Part shown: positions 1-8,621 of the stretch, piece after piece
Layout of the letters: each line of letters begins with the position of its first letter
How positions within the stretch are numbered: position 1 is the first letter of the stretch
DNA from: Scybalosoma faecavium
GTDB taxonomy: Bacteria; Bacillota; Clostridia; Christensenellales; Christensenellaceae
Assembly (NCBI GenBank): GCA_018716135.1
Contig: DVKG01000012.1
Coordinates: 1 to 64,000, forward strand
Length of the DNA: 64,000 nucleotides
Direction: 5' to 3'
Notes under the pieces: model-generated
Told to the model about the DNA's origin: nothing
Database searches by the model: none
The model's input: only the letters and a program-made list of their open reading frames with translations
Program-made: the position numbers and the translations under genes

Positions 1-85
1 CTTTGCAGAAATTATCACGCTTAAATTCATATAACCACATGATCTGTCGCTGCGGCACATCTTCTTTTTTTAATTCTTTTATCAT
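1..85 (-). other. possible 5' part of a gene leaving the left edge
   Basis: The minus strand is open from about position 190 to the left edge. The first in-frame ATG is at 85 and gives 28 residues rich in Lys and Glu before the window ends. I do not recognise the product. No good ribosome binding site sits directly before this ATG; a GGGAGG lies further upstream without a start codon at normal distance. It could be a real gene start, a remnant, or chance. The gap from here to the tRNA terminator at 241 shows nothing else I can support. Confidence 0.25.
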
Positions 86-240
86 CTCACCAGCGTCGTT
101 TACAAAATGGATTTCTTGCTCCGCTGACCTCCCTTGTTTTATTATACCGCCTTCGCCTGCCTTTGCAGCTGAGTCAAAAGCTGCATATTAATAAAGAGCA
201 TTAAAAAATCAAACAAACGAGTATCAAAAAGTGTACACGA

Positions 241-268
241 AAAAAACCGCTATTTACAGCGGTTTTTT
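241..268 (-). terminator. terminator of the tRNA-Ser gene
   Basis: A 10-bp stem (AAAAAACCGC pairing with GCGGTTTTTT) with an 8-nt loop lies 8 bases beyond the tRNA 3' end. Read on the minus strand it ends in a run of six T. The symmetry means it could stop transcription from both sides. Confidence 0.75.
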
Positions 269-275
269 AGATATA

Positions 276-364
276 TGGCGGAGAAGGTGGGATTCGAACC
301 CACGTGCCCTTTCGGACAACACGATTTCGAGTCGCGCTCGTTATGACCACTTCGATACTTCTCC
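276..364 (-). tRNA. tRNA-Ser (anticodon CGA)
   Basis: The minus strand folds as a complete 89-nt class II tRNA. The acceptor stem is GGAGAAG pairing with CTTCTCC, followed by discriminator G and an encoded CCA. The anticodon loop CTCGAAA gives anticodon CGA, which reads serine codon UCG. A variable arm (TGTCCGAAAGGGCA) and a T arm with GTTCGAATC are present; the long variable arm is typical of tRNA-Ser. It has its own promoter upstream and a terminator directly downstream. The 3' end faces the left edge, the side where integrating elements usually insert, but no element is visible in the short stretch available. Confidence 0.95.
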
Positions 365-400
365 AATTCTGAAAATATATCAGAAGGCTTCACTTGACAT

Positions 401-429
401 ATTTTATCAGATTTAAATTGTAAAATCAA
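401..429 (-). promoter_or_regulatory. sigma-A-type promoter of tRNA-Ser
   Basis: On the minus strand, TTGATT (429-424) and TAAAAT (406-401) are separated by 17 bases, with a TGn extended -10 element. The predicted start lies about 30 bases upstream of the mature tRNA. Confidence 0.6.
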
Positions 430-446
430 CCCTATTTCTAAAAACG

Positions 447-929
447 TCAAATAAACTTACTCGGCATTTGAGCAATCCCTAAGTTGGACGCCAGCGCGGA
501 TACGGACTGTAAATCTTTCGTCACCAAAAGCTTAGATGTTCCGGCAGCGATAATCTTTCCGCTCTCATGAGTCAGCTTCACATCGGCAAGACATATTGTT
601 CTGCCCGCTTTTATTCTTTTTCCTTCAGCGATTATTTTTCCCGTTTTTACGGATGCCAAATCATGCACTTGTAAATCTAAAGACACGCACCCCACATCTT
701 CCGGTAAATCGCAATATACAGACCAGAATGCGGCTGTATCTATCACCGAAGCATATACTCCTCCGTGAATACCGCCAAATGTGTTCATGTGTCTTTCGTC
801 TAAAAGCATTTCCACTCGCGCGTAGCCAATGTCTATTTCACATACTTCGAGAGCAATCAACTTAAAAAAAGATCCTTCATTCACTATTTTTAATAACTCC
901 GATATATGCTTTCTGTTAATTTTTTTCAT
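447..929 (-). CDS. PaaI-family hotdog thioesterase
   Basis: This 160-residue protein has the single-domain hotdog fold of the PaaI/acyl-CoA thioesterase family. The hallmark GGIHGG segment is at residues 52-57, with Asn49 before it and Asp64 in the following helix, matching the catalytic region of the family. Such enzymes hydrolyse acyl-CoA thioesters in the cytoplasm; the substrate cannot be deduced here. The start at 929 is supported by GGAG five bases upstream. It transcribes towards tRNA-Ser with no separate terminator visible, and is divergent from the HD hydrolase. Confidence 0.85.
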   Translation of the reverse strand: MKKINRKHISELLKIVNEGSFFKLIALEVCEIDIGYARVEMLLDERHMNTFGGIHGGVYASVIDTAAFWSVYCDLPEDVGCVSLDLQVHDLASVKTGKIIAEGKRIKAGRTICLADVKLTHESGKIIAAGTSKLLVTKDLQSVSALASNLGIAQMPSKFI

Positions 930-943
930 ACACTCTCCTATAT

Positions 944-973
944 TTTACTTTCTATGTTTAATCATGTTATAAT
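944..973 (+). promoter_or_regulatory. likely promoter of the HD hydrolase gene
   Basis: TTTACT (944-949) and a perfect TATAAT (968-973) are 18 bases apart. They lie about 70 bases upstream of the ATG at 1047, in the gap to the divergent thioesterase. Confidence 0.45.
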
Positions 974-1046
974 ACTAAACGTAATTTATATTTGTAAAAC
1001 ATGCCAAAATATTGACAACGAGTATTTCATTTATTTAGGAGGAACC

Positions 1047-1637
1047 ATGAGCAATATAAGACTTGAAAAGCAATTAGCATTTCTGCAGGAAATAGATAAA
1101 ACTAAACAGATACTGCGCCAAACGCTTATCATGGATGGCTCCCGCCGTGAAAATGACGCAGAACATATGTGGCACGCAAGCGTAGCCGCATTTATTCTGG
1201 AGGAATACGCCGACAAAGATATTGATATCAGCCGCGTAATAAAAATGCTCCTGCTTCACGACACTATTGAGGTGTATTCCGGCGATACATATGTTTATGA
1301 TGCCGAAGGTCTCGCCACCCAGCACGAAAGGGAGCAGAAGGCGGCTGATAAACTCTTTGCACTTCTGCCCGAAGAGCAGTGCGCTGAATTCCATGCTTTA
1401 TGGGCAGAATTTGAAGCGGAAGAGAGTAATGACGCTCAATTCGCCAGAAGTATCGACTCTTTTATGCCGATGTACCACAACTACCTGACAAAAGGTCAGC
1501 TCTGGCAAAAGAACGGCGTTCATGAGCCCAATGTACGCGCACGTCTGAAACTAATCCACAGAGCTTCCAAGGCTCTTGGAGAATTCGCTGAAAACATAAT
1601 AGACAAAGCAGTCGAAGCAGGCTATCTGCCTCGCTAA
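1047..1637 (+). CDS. HD-domain hydrolase, HDDC2/YfbR-like
   Basis: This 196-residue protein is all-helical and carries the HD metal-binding signature: His40 and His43 in the first helix, His71-Asp72 followed by Glu75, and Asp137. The pattern and length resemble HDDC2/YfbR-type 5'-deoxynucleotidases, which dephosphorylate deoxynucleoside monophosphates; the exact substrate is inferred only. I chose ATG 1047 because AGGAGG lies six bases upstream, although the frame stays open to 906. The gene converges on the penicillin-binding protein, and the two coding ends overlap by four bases. A second HD protein of this family lies at 56865-57437. Confidence 0.85.
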   Translation: MSNIRLEKQLAFLQEIDKTKQILRQTLIMDGSRRENDAEHMWHASVAAFILEEYADKDIDISRVIKMLLLHDTIEVYSGDTYVYDAEGLATQHEREQKAADKLFALLPEEQCAEFHALWAEFEAEESNDAQFARSIDSFMPMYHNYLTKGQLWQKNGVHEPNVRARLKLIHRASKALGEFAENIIDKAVEAGYLPR

Positions 1638-3898
1638 TTCGGCGTAACGACAACGCTGACATCCTCACCGCTCATAGATATTACGCCCGCCGGCGGGCTT
1701 ACCCTTATCTCATAGCTCGTCCCCGGCGTTTCGTCCGTATATTCTACCGCGCTTTCTCCTTTTATAACTGCAATTTCCACACCGTCACGCAGTATTTTGT
1801 AGGTCATCTCGGGATCTGCTTCAAAGCTTATCAGCACAGAATTTCCGGAGACTTTAGCCGTAACATCAGGAACTGCTATTTCTTTATATTCAGCAGTTGA
1901 ATCAGGCAGAGTGCTATCAGTAAAATACTCCGTCATTCTGTCTGCGTCGCTCGTTCCGGAAGACGCTAAAATAGCTTTATGATATGTCTCCAGCATTTTC
2001 TTATCTAGCTGAGCAGAAAAAACTCCGCTTGGTATCGAGAAGCTGGGGGCTATTTTTTGTTCATATATCTTTGAAAACAGTTCCGCTGCTAAAGCAGCAG
2101 GATAACTCCCGCCCGTTACGTCGCCTGACATATTGTGGCTATCGTCGGTAGAGTCAAATCCCATCCAGCATGTCACTATATAATCACTGTTATACGCTAC
2201 TACCCACGCATCCCTGTTTGAAGAATCGTTATAGCTGCTCGTACCCGTTTTGGCGCTTAGAGGAATGTTCTCCAGCTTCAATTTTTTTGCCGTGCCCTCT
2301 GAGACACAGGAACCGAGCATACTGCTCATTATATACGACGTCTCGCTTGATAATACGGCATAACTGTCTGAATTATCCTCATATACTTTATTCCCGTCTT
2401 TGTCATATATTTCCGTAATACAACTTGGAGTTTTATAATATCCCCCCGATGCAAAAGGCATATACGACGCTCCAAGCTCCAGCGGCGTTACTCCTCTCGT
2501 AAATCCGCCCAACGCAAGAGAAAGATAATTGTCTTTTTCATCAAACTGTATGCCGACTTTAGAAGCGTAGCTTTTCGCACGGGATATGCCTACTTCGTTT
2601 AAAAGCTTAACCGCGGGTACATTAATTGAATTTGCCACCGCCGTGCGCATCGTGACCCATCCTCTATACTTGTTGCCCGCATTGCTCGGAGAATATCCAT
2701 CTATCGTAACAGGCTCGTCTAATATAAAAGATGCAGCGCTGTAGCCGCAGTATTCAACGGCGGGCGCATAAACCAGCACAGGTTTTATGGACGACCCAGG
2801 CTGGCGCCGAGCATCTGTAGCTCTGTTAAAGCTAAATCTGCTCTCATGTTCCCTGCCGCCTACAAGTGCGCGAATTTGAGAATTCTCAGCATCGAGAACA
2901 ACGCTCGCGCTCTGCACAGGAGTGCCGTCGGATGCGTTTTCCGGAAAAAGCTCATCATTTTCATACAGAGCTTCCAGAGACTCCTGTAAAGATACATCCA
3001 AAGTAGTATGTATTGTATATCCTTTTTTTAACAGATCCTCTTTAGATATGCCCAATATTTCAGAAGCCTGTTCTATAACCGTATCTGTAAAATATCCATA
3101 AGGGTATGACGACTGACTGTTTTCCGCTACCGTCAGCTGTTCTTCCTGAGCCGAGCTGCACTCCGCCTCCGAAATGAAACCTGCCGCAAGCATTTGTTCC
3201 AAGACTAAATTTCTTCGTTTTTGCGAGTTTTCCGGATTTATATGAGGGGCATAGTTGCTCGGAGCTTTAATAATACCTGCGAGAGTCGCGCCCTGAGCCA
3301 GAGTGAGCTCGGACGCAGAGCAATTAAAATATGCCCGCGCAGCCTGTTCAATTCCATACGCGCCGTTTCCAAAATAAACGGCATTCAAATAAAGCTCGAG
3401 TATCTCATCCTTTGTATATTCTCTCTCCAATTTAAACGCCATCATTATTTCTGCAAGTTTCCGCGAGACTGTCTGATTATACGTAAGCGTGGATACTTTT
3501 ACAAGCTGTTGAGAAATAGTGCTTGCGCCTTGGACAATTCCTCCGCTTTTTATATCTTCAAGCAGCGCTCCGCCGATTCTAACTAAATCTACGCCGCCGT
3601 GGCTGTAAAAACGTGCGTCTTCTATTGCTATGAATGCGTCCCTGACATGCTGCGGAATTTCATCAAGCGAAACATATCTTCGCTTCTGCTCCGAGCTTAT
3701 ACATGCGTATTCCGCGCCGTCGTCATCCAATAAAACCAAAGAACGCTCCATATTCTGATATATATCCGCCGGTTTAAACTGCTTCCATTCTTCAATGCCA
3801 AAAAGATATGCAAACAAAAAGACCGTGACGCAGAGCACAAAAAACACAATGACCGTTAAGATACGCCATATAACTTTGCGCTTTTTATTCTCTGACAT
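1634..3898 (-). CDS. ponA: class A penicillin-binding protein (PBP1A type)
   Basis: This 754-residue bifunctional cell-wall synthase has one N-terminal membrane anchor at about residues 10-33. A GT51 glycosyltransferase domain spans about 60-240, with catalytic Glu93 in the EDARFYSHGG motif. The transpeptidase domain has Ser369 in SSIK, SIN at 424-426 and KTGT at 550-553. The last ~90 residues look like a fibronectin type III module, common in clostridial PBPs. It polymerises glycan strands and cross-links peptides on the outer face of the membrane. The start is supported by GGGAGG upstream. It is transcribed away from the sigF operon. Confidence 0.93.
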   Translation of the reverse strand: MSENKKRKVIWRILTVIVFFVLCVTVFLFAYLFGIEEWKQFKPADIYQNMERSLVLLDDDGAEYACISSEQKRRYVSLDEIPQHVRDAFIAIEDARFYSHGGVDLVRIGGALLEDIKSGGIVQGASTISQQLVKVSTLTYNQTVSRKLAEIMMAFKLEREYTKDEILELYLNAVYFGNGAYGIEQAARAYFNCSASELTLAQGATLAGIIKAPSNYAPHINPENSQKRRNLVLEQMLAAGFISEAECSSAQEEQLTVAENSQSSYPYGYFTDTVIEQASEILGISKEDLLKKGYTIHTTLDVSLQESLEALYENDELFPENASDGTPVQSASVVLDAENSQIRALVGGREHESRFSFNRATDARRQPGSSIKPVLVYAPAVEYCGYSAASFILDEPVTIDGYSPSNAGNKYRGWVTMRTAVANSINVPAVKLLNEVGISRAKSYASKVGIQFDEKDNYLSLALGGFTRGVTPLELGASYMPFASGGYYKTPSCITEIYDKDGNKVYEDNSDSYAVLSSETSYIMSSMLGSCVSEGTAKKLKLENIPLSAKTGTSSYNDSSNRDAWVVAYNSDYIVTCWMGFDSTDDSHNMSGDVTGGSYPAALAAELFSKIYEQKIAPSFSIPSGVFSAQLDKKMLETYHKAILASSGTSDADRMTEYFTDSTLPDSTAEYKEIAVPDVTAKVSGNSVLISFEADPEMTYKILRDGVEIAVIKGESAVEYTDETPGTSYEIRVSPPAGVISMSGEDVSVVVTPN

Positions 3899-4059
3899 CT
3901 GCTTTTTCCTCCCTGGATTTATCTTGTTTTATTATTGACATACTCCTGCGTTAAATAGCTTAAAATACAAAAGACCTGTAAAACAGTGTTTTTTCGTCAA
4001 AGGTGAAAACCAAACTTATGATGAAAGAATTATATAGACCATTAAAAAGGGGCGTTATT

Positions 4060-4344
4060 ATGCAAAAGAAAATATACAAGCTCAGAGGAGAAATCGACGA
4101 CCATGCCTCACGAAGGCTAAGCCGAGAGATAGACTCGCTCATCTCTCCTGACGAGCCGATAGAACTGATTCTCGATATGTCCGACGTCACGCTGATGGAC
4201 AGCTCGGGCATAGGATTACTGCTGGGCAGGTTTAAAAAAATAAAGAGAGCAGGGGGCAGGCTGAAAATAGCCGCTCCCAGCAAGAACGCAGATAGAATAC
4301 TGTCTCTCGCAGGAATATATGAAATCATCAAAAAGGCCAAATAA
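4060..4344 (+). CDS. spoIIAA: SpoIIAA anti-sigma factor antagonist
   Basis: This 94-residue STAS-domain protein has the conserved MDSSG motif at 46-50, which contains the serine phosphorylated by SpoIIAB. In the forespore, unphosphorylated SpoIIAA binds SpoIIAB and frees sigma-F. I chose ATG 4060 because AAGGGG precedes it; an in-frame GTG at 4003 would add 19 residues without family support. It is the first gene of a spoIIAA-spoIIAB-sigF operon, the standard order. A sigma-H promoter is expected upstream, but I could not find one with normal spacing. Confidence 0.93.
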   Translation: MQKKIYKLRGEIDDHASRRLSREIDSLISPDEPIELILDMSDVTLMDSSGIGLLLGRFKKIKRAGGRLKIAAPSKNADRILSLAGIYEIIKKAK

Positions 4345-4381
4345 GACTTAAAAAATAATTAATAATAGTTTCGAGGAAAAT

Positions 4382-4819
4382 ATGAATACACAAGAAAAGA
4401 AGAACTACATGCACATACGCTTCCCCGCTTTGCCGGAGAACGAAGGTCTGGCAAGAGTATGCGTCGCCGCACTCGCCAGTCAGTTAGACCCTGACATGGA
4501 GGAGCTGTCTGAAATACGAACCGCCGTATCCGAAGCGGTGACTAACGCAGTCGTACATGCCTATCCAACTATTCCGGGAGAGGTAGAGCTCAGCGCCGAG
4601 CTGGACGGCAGGACTATACACATTACCGTTAAAGACAGCGGACGAGGCATAGAGAACATAGATTTAGCTCTCCAGCCTTTCTACTCCCAGCCTGAGAGCG
4701 AAGATCGCTCGGGCATGGGATTTACCGTCATGCAGAATTTTATGGATACCGTGACCGTCGCCAGCAGAGTCGGCTCAGGCACGATAGTTTCAATGAGTAA
4801 GAGGCTTGGCAATGAGTGA
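4382..4819 (+). CDS. spoIIAB: SpoIIAB anti-sigma-F factor, serine kinase
   Basis: This 145-residue GHKL-type ATPase has the N box EAVTNAVVHAY (51-61), the G1 box DSGRGI (85-90) and the G2 box RSGMGF (109-114). It holds sigma-F inactive in the predivisional cell and mother cell and phosphorylates SpoIIAA. GAGG lies five bases before the ATG. Its stop overlaps the sigF start by eight bases, consistent with translational coupling of anti-sigma and sigma factor. Confidence 0.95.
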   Translation: MNTQEKKNYMHIRFPALPENEGLARVCVAALASQLDPDMEELSEIRTAVSEAVTNAVVHAYPTIPGEVELSAELDGRTIHITVKDSGRGIENIDLALQPFYSQPESEDRSGMGFTVMQNFMDTVTVASRVGSGTIVSMSKRLGNE

Positions 4820-5546
4820 GCTGCTTACACATGAAGAGACCATGCAGCTCATCGCCTTAGCTCAGCATGGCGACGACAGCGCAAGAGAAGAGCTGGTCGT
4901 CAGAAACATGGCTCTCGTAGGCAGCATAGTGCGAGGATATTTAGGTCGAGGAGCTGAATATGACGACTTGATGCAGATAGGAAGCATTGGGCTTATAAAA
5001 GCAATCGACGGATATGACGCTCAATTCGGAGTCCGATTTTCCACATATGCAGTTCCTATGATCTCCGGCGAAATAAAGCGTTTCTTACGAGACGACGGGA
5101 TAATTAAAGTAAGCCGCTCGCTAAAAGAAAATGCACTTAAAATATATCGCGCGAGCGAATCTCTTAAAAAGAGCTTGGGGCGCGAGCCTCATATAAGTGA
5201 AATTGCAGAACAAACAGAGCTAGATCCGGAGGAGATCGTACATGCTCTGGAAGCCGTGCGTTCTCCCATTTCTATATACGAGCCTGTCTACGAGGACACC
5301 GGCGGAAATCGGCTTCTTTTGGACACAATCGCCGCGAGCGGGGACGACGAGCTGATTGACAAGCTTTTAACCGGCGAGCTCATCTCCAAGCTTAATGATC
5401 GAGAGCGCTCTATTATATACATGCGCTACTTCGATGATAAAACTCAAAGCGAAATAGCAAAGGCAATAGGAGTATCTCAGGTTCAGGTATCCCGCCTTCT
5501 CAATAAAGCGCTGGCTAAGCTTCGCTCCATAGCGTCTGATGATTAG
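4812..5546 (+). CDS. sigF: RNA polymerase sigma-F factor
   Basis: This 244-residue sigma-70 family protein directs the first forespore transcription programme. Region 2 includes the conserved stretch around DLMQIGSIGLIKAID and FSTYAVPMISGEIKRF, typical of sigma-F/sigma-G. Region 4 ends in a helix-turn-helix with the TQSEIAKAIGVSQVQVSR pattern. I chose ATG 4812, inside the spoIIAB end with GAGG upstream, over the TTG at 4806. Its stop codon abuts the stop of the convergent spoVAE gene with no base between them. Confidence 0.94.
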   Translation: MSELLTHEETMQLIALAQHGDDSAREELVVRNMALVGSIVRGYLGRGAEYDDLMQIGSIGLIKAIDGYDAQFGVRFSTYAVPMISGEIKRFLRDDGIIKVSRSLKENALKIYRASESLKKSLGREPHISEIAEQTELDPEEIVHALEAVRSPISIYEPVYEDTGGNRLLLDTIAASGDDELIDKLLTGELISKLNDRERSIIYMRYFDDKTQSEIAKAIGVSQVQVSRLLNKALAKLRSIASDD

Positions 5547-5903
5547 CTATTTCTTTATTTTCGGATTAAACAGTATCGCCATCACAAAGCCGAATACTAT
5601 AGCCGCCGCTATGCCCGCGGCGGTCGCGCTCACTCCTCCGGTAAGAATCCCGATCGGACCGTCCGTCGCTATCCTGTCAGCAGCGCCTTTGAAGAGAGAA
5701 TGACCGAAGCCCGTAAGCGGTATCGTAGCGCCGGCTCCGGCATAATCCACTATAGGCTGATAAAGCCCTACAGCACTTAGAACAACCCCCAACACCACAA
5801 AGAGTACAAGAATACGCGCCGGCGTCATTTTTGTCAGGCTCAGCAGAATCTGACCGGCGACGCATATCAATCCACCTACCCAAAAAGCATTCACATAATT
5901 CAT
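5547..5903 (-). CDS. spoVAE: stage V sporulation protein AE
   Basis: This 118-residue integral membrane protein has about four hydrophobic segments and the conserved GAGATIPLTGFG motif. With SpoVAC and SpoVAD it forms the channel that loads dipicolinic acid into the forespore and releases it on germination. ATG 5903 follows a GAGGGGAG ribosome binding site and begins one base after the spoVAD stop codon; a longer frame to 5936 would overlap spoVAD. It ends flush against sigF. Confidence 0.93.
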   Translation of the reverse strand: MNYVNAFWVGGLICVAGQILLSLTKMTPARILVLFVVLGVVLSAVGLYQPIVDYAGAGATIPLTGFGHSLFKGAADRIATDGPIGILTGGVSATAAGIAAAIVFGFVMAILFNPKIKK

Positions 5904-5904
5904 G

Positions 5905-6918
5905 TCAGTTCTCCCCTCTCTCAATTGCAACCGCATGAGCTATTGACGGAACAGATTCCCCCTGCTGTGAGCTTGTCTGCGAAAGTAAAGCTCCTGTTGC
6001 GACAAGCAGTATCCTGTTCAAATGCCCTTCGCTCATTCTTTTCAGCAAATATCCGTTAAACATAGACGCTGCGCATCCGCATCCGCTTCCTCCGCACTTC
6101 ATATCCAATCCGGAATATATCTCCGCTCCGCAATCGAAATGAACCTTTGAAATATCTGTGCCAAGCTGAGCCGTGATGTCTCTGAGGATGTCTGTCCCAA
6201 ATGTGCCTAAATCTCCCGTCACTATCAAATCGTAATAATCGGGTGTACGATCTGTATCCTCCAGATGTGTAATAATCGTCTCCGCAGCGGCAGGAGCCAT
6301 TGCAGCTCCCATATTGTTAGCGTCGGATATACCCATATCTACAACGCTGCCTATGGTTGCATGAGTGACTCTAGGCCCCTTTCCTCTGTTGGAAATCAAT
6401 GTTGCGCCTGCCGCAGTCGCTGTGTTTTGAGCCGTTGTGGTCTGCGGAGTTCCCAGCTCCAGAGGATATCTAAACTGACGCTCCGCAGTTGCAAAATGAC
6501 TGCTCGTAGCGCATACTACATTCTTGGCAAAGCCTCCGCCAACCATCATGCTTCCAATAGCCAGAGACTCCGCCATGGTTGAGCACGCGCCGTATACTCC
6601 CAGAAACGGAATGCCCAAATTGCGAGCCGTGAAGCCGGCAGATATTATCTGATTTAGCAGATCTCCTCCGACCATAAAATCTACATCTTCTTTTTGCAGA
6701 TTTGCATGATGTATCGCCAATTCTACAGCGCGCTCAAACATCTTCTGTTCCGCCTTCTCGAAAGATTCTTCTGCCCAAAGCACGTCGGGAATAGTCTCGT
6801 CGAAATAATCAGCATACGGACCTTCGGCTTCGCGCGGACTTACTATACTGCTGCCGCCTGTTATGCGAACGGTTTCTCCATAAAAGAGCGTCTGCGCGCC
6901 CATTCTTTTGTTCTTCAC
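5905..6918 (-). CDS. spoVAD: stage V sporulation protein AD
   Basis: This 337-residue soluble protein has the thiolase-like fold typical of SpoVAD, including the GVYGACSTMAESL segment near residue 108 and a Gly-rich GGSGCGCAASMF region near 278. SpoVAD binds dipicolinic acid on the outer face of the inner spore membrane and is required for its uptake. It is the middle gene of spoVAC-spoVAD-spoVAE, and the length matches the family. A sigma-G promoter is expected upstream of the operon. Confidence 0.95.
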   Translation of the reverse strand: MKNKRMGAQTLFYGETVRITGGSSIVSPREAEGPYADYFDETIPDVLWAEESFEKAEQKMFERAVELAIHHANLQKEDVDFMVGGDLLNQIISAGFTARNLGIPFLGVYGACSTMAESLAIGSMMVGGGFAKNVVCATSSHFATAERQFRYPLELGTPQTTTAQNTATAAGATLISNRGKGPRVTHATIGSVVDMGISDANNMGAAMAPAAAETIITHLEDTDRTPDYYDLIVTGDLGTFGTDILRDITAQLGTDISKVHFDCGAEIYSGLDMKCGGSGCGCAASMFNGYLLKRMSEGHLNRILLVATGALLSQTSSQQGESVPSIAHAVAIERGEN

Positions 6919-6930
6919 TTACATATCCTC

Positions 6931-7389
6931 CTAAATAGCCCCGAAGAGCCACAATATTCCGCTCGCAATAACAGATGCCGTTATACCATATACCAGAACG
7001 GGACCCGCAACTGAAAACAGCTTTGCTCCCACACCCAGCACAAGACCTTCGCGCTTGAATTCCATGGCAGGGGAAACAATAGAATTTGCAAAACCTGTTA
7101 TAGGTACAATCGAACCAGCCCCGGCAAAGTTGCCCAAAACGTCATATACACCTAAGCCGGTGAAAAGCGCGCCTAAGAATATCATTGTGGAGGACGTCAG
7201 CGCGGATACCGTGTCTTCTCTAAGACCGCACACGTCAGAATACAGCGTTGAAAACGCCTCTCCGATAACGCATATCAAACCGCCGACAACGAAAGCTTTG
7301 ATAATGTCAAGAGGAAGATTGCTCTTAGGCATTTTTTTAGTTACGTATTCTCCGTATTTTTTACTGTCTATTTTTTTTGTAATGTCCAT
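6931..7389 (-). CDS. spoVAC: stage V sporulation protein AC
   Basis: This 152-residue membrane protein has a basic N-terminus and about four transmembrane segments, with the paired motif GAGSIVPITGFANS also seen in SpoVAE. SpoVAC is the mechanosensitive pore component of the dipicolinate channel. It lies 12 bases upstream of spoVAD. GGAG precedes the ATG. A very small open frame lies just upstream of it. Confidence 0.94.
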   Translation of the reverse strand: MDITKKIDSKKYGEYVTKKMPKSNLPLDIIKAFVVGGLICVIGEAFSTLYSDVCGLREDTVSALTSSTMIFLGALFTGLGVYDVLGNFAGAGSIVPITGFANSIVSPAMEFKREGLVLGVGAKLFSVAGPVLVYGITASVIASGILWLFGAI

Positions 7390-7401
7390 TATCGCGTTCT
7401 C

Positions 7402-7506
7402 CTATTTTTCATCCTTGCGCTTGTTTTCCGGTATAAAAACCTCGTTCTCCTCAGGCGCGAGAGTATCCGTAAGTTCATCGCGCATTATCTCTCCTATTTT
7501 TCTCAT
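7402..7506 (-). CDS. small unidentified protein leading the spoVA genes
   Basis: A 34-residue frame starts at ATG 7506 behind AAGGAGAAG at ideal spacing and ends 12 bases before the spoVAC start. The product is highly charged (many Glu, Asp, Arg and Lys) with no membrane segment, and I do not recognise it. An in-frame ATG at 7554 would make 50 residues but lacks a ribosome binding site. Its position and direction suggest cotranscription with spoVAC-AD-AE, so forespore expression is inferred. It could also be an untranslated leader. Confidence 0.45.
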   Translation of the reverse strand: MRKIGEIMRDELTDTLAPEENEVFIPENKRKDEK

Positions 7507-7636
7507 ACAGCTCTTCTCCTTATCGCATTGTTCTTCGACTATTATCTGCGTCATTTAGTTTTTCATTCATGATAAATTTGATATTGCACATAATATCGTT
7601 TATACTATAGCTGCAACGCTAAAAAGGAGATAAGCT

Positions 7637-8566
7637 ATGTATCAAGGAAGTATAACGGATATAAAAGGAATAAAAGTCGGCTGCGCTCAAAATTATGAAA
7701 AAGTAACCGGATGCACAGCCGTTGTATTCGACAATCTATGCACAGCAGGGGTTGACGTAAGAGGAGGCGGACCCGGTACAATAAACACAGACATATTAAA
7801 TCCCACAACAAACGGCTGCGTCGCGGACTGCATCATTCTTTCAGGCGGCAGCGCCTTAGGATTGGAAAGCGCCGCCGGCGCTATGCGATATCTTGAAAAA
7901 ATGGGACGCGGTTTTGATACAGGCATAAAACGCATACCTATGGTTTCCGGAGCGATTATTTACGATCTGGGAATAGGAAGCAAGGACGCATGGCCTGACG
8001 TCGCAATGGGATACGAAGCAGCAAAAAGCGCAGCAGCAAAAACACCCCAGGGCAGTATCGGCGCAGGGACAGGCGCTACAATAGGAAAAATACTCCAAGG
8101 TAAAGGCGCGGAAAAATCCGGACAAGGCAGCGCTTGCATAGAATTAGGAGGTGGATTAAAAGCAGCCGCTCTAATGGTCGTGAACGCTTTGGGCGATGTA
8201 TGGGACGGGGACAGCATAGTAGGCGGACTTCACAGCGCCGACGGAACGTACTCTGATTCTCTGTCTATGATACTCAAGAACACAACGCCTTCCGGATTTT
8301 ATAAGAATACAACTATAGGAGTTGTCGCTACAAACGCCAAGCTCACTCCGGCTCAAGCCGTAAAAATGGCTCAAGTGGCTCACGATGGATTGGCACAGGC
8401 AATAAAACCCGTGCATACCTATTCTGATGGAGACACTGTATTTTCTGTCGCCACAGGAGAAATTGACGCAGCAGATCAAATTGACCGAATACTGGCAGCT
8501 TCGGTCGAAGCAGTTAGAAGAGCCATAGTCAACGCCGTATTAGCCGCTAAAAAACAGCATATATAA
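7637..8566 (+). CDS. P1-family peptidase (DmpA-like aminopeptidase)
   Basis: This 309-residue protein belongs to the P1/DmpA N-terminal-nucleophile family. It has the GGGPGT motif (43-48), the LSGGSALGLESA segment (69-80) and the NTTIGVVATNA block (224-234), where related enzymes cut themselves to expose the nucleophile. Members release D- or L-amino acids or beta-amino acids from peptides and amides; the substrate here is unknown. AAGGAG precedes the ATG. It sits alone between the spoVA and SASP genes, so a role in spore amino-acid release is conceivable but only a guess. Confidence 0.9.
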   Translation: MYQGSITDIKGIKVGCAQNYEKVTGCTAVVFDNLCTAGVDVRGGGPGTINTDILNPTTNGCVADCIILSGGSALGLESAAGAMRYLEKMGRGFDTGIKRIPMVSGAIIYDLGIGSKDAWPDVAMGYEAAKSAAAKTPQGSIGAGTGATIGKILQGKGAEKSGQGSACIELGGGLKAAALMVVNALGDVWDGDSIVGGLHSADGTYSDSLSMILKNTTPSGFYKNTTIGVVATNAKLTPAQAVKMAQVAHDGLAQAIKPVHTYSDGDTVFSVATGEIDAADQIDRILAASVEAVRRAIVNAVLAAKKQHI

Positions 8567-8571
8567 AAGTC

Positions 8572-8602
8572 GGGACGCAGCCATATTATGCGGCTGCGCC
8601 CC
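8572..8602 (-). terminator. terminator shared by the peptidase and SASP genes
   Basis: An 11-bp GC-rich stem (GGGACGCAGCC with GGCTGCGCCCC, one G-T pair) lies between the convergent genes. On the minus strand it is followed by GACTTTTATAT, so it mainly serves the SASP gene; the plus side has no T run. Confidence 0.6.
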
Positions 8603-8621
8603 TCGATCAGTTTATCTTAAA

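Noticed and set aside
3999..4032. Possible sigma-H promoter before spoIIAA (AAAGGTGAA and AAAGAATTA)
   Set aside because: The -10-like element fits, but the spacing of 16 bases is longer than the usual 11-12 and the -35 is imperfect.
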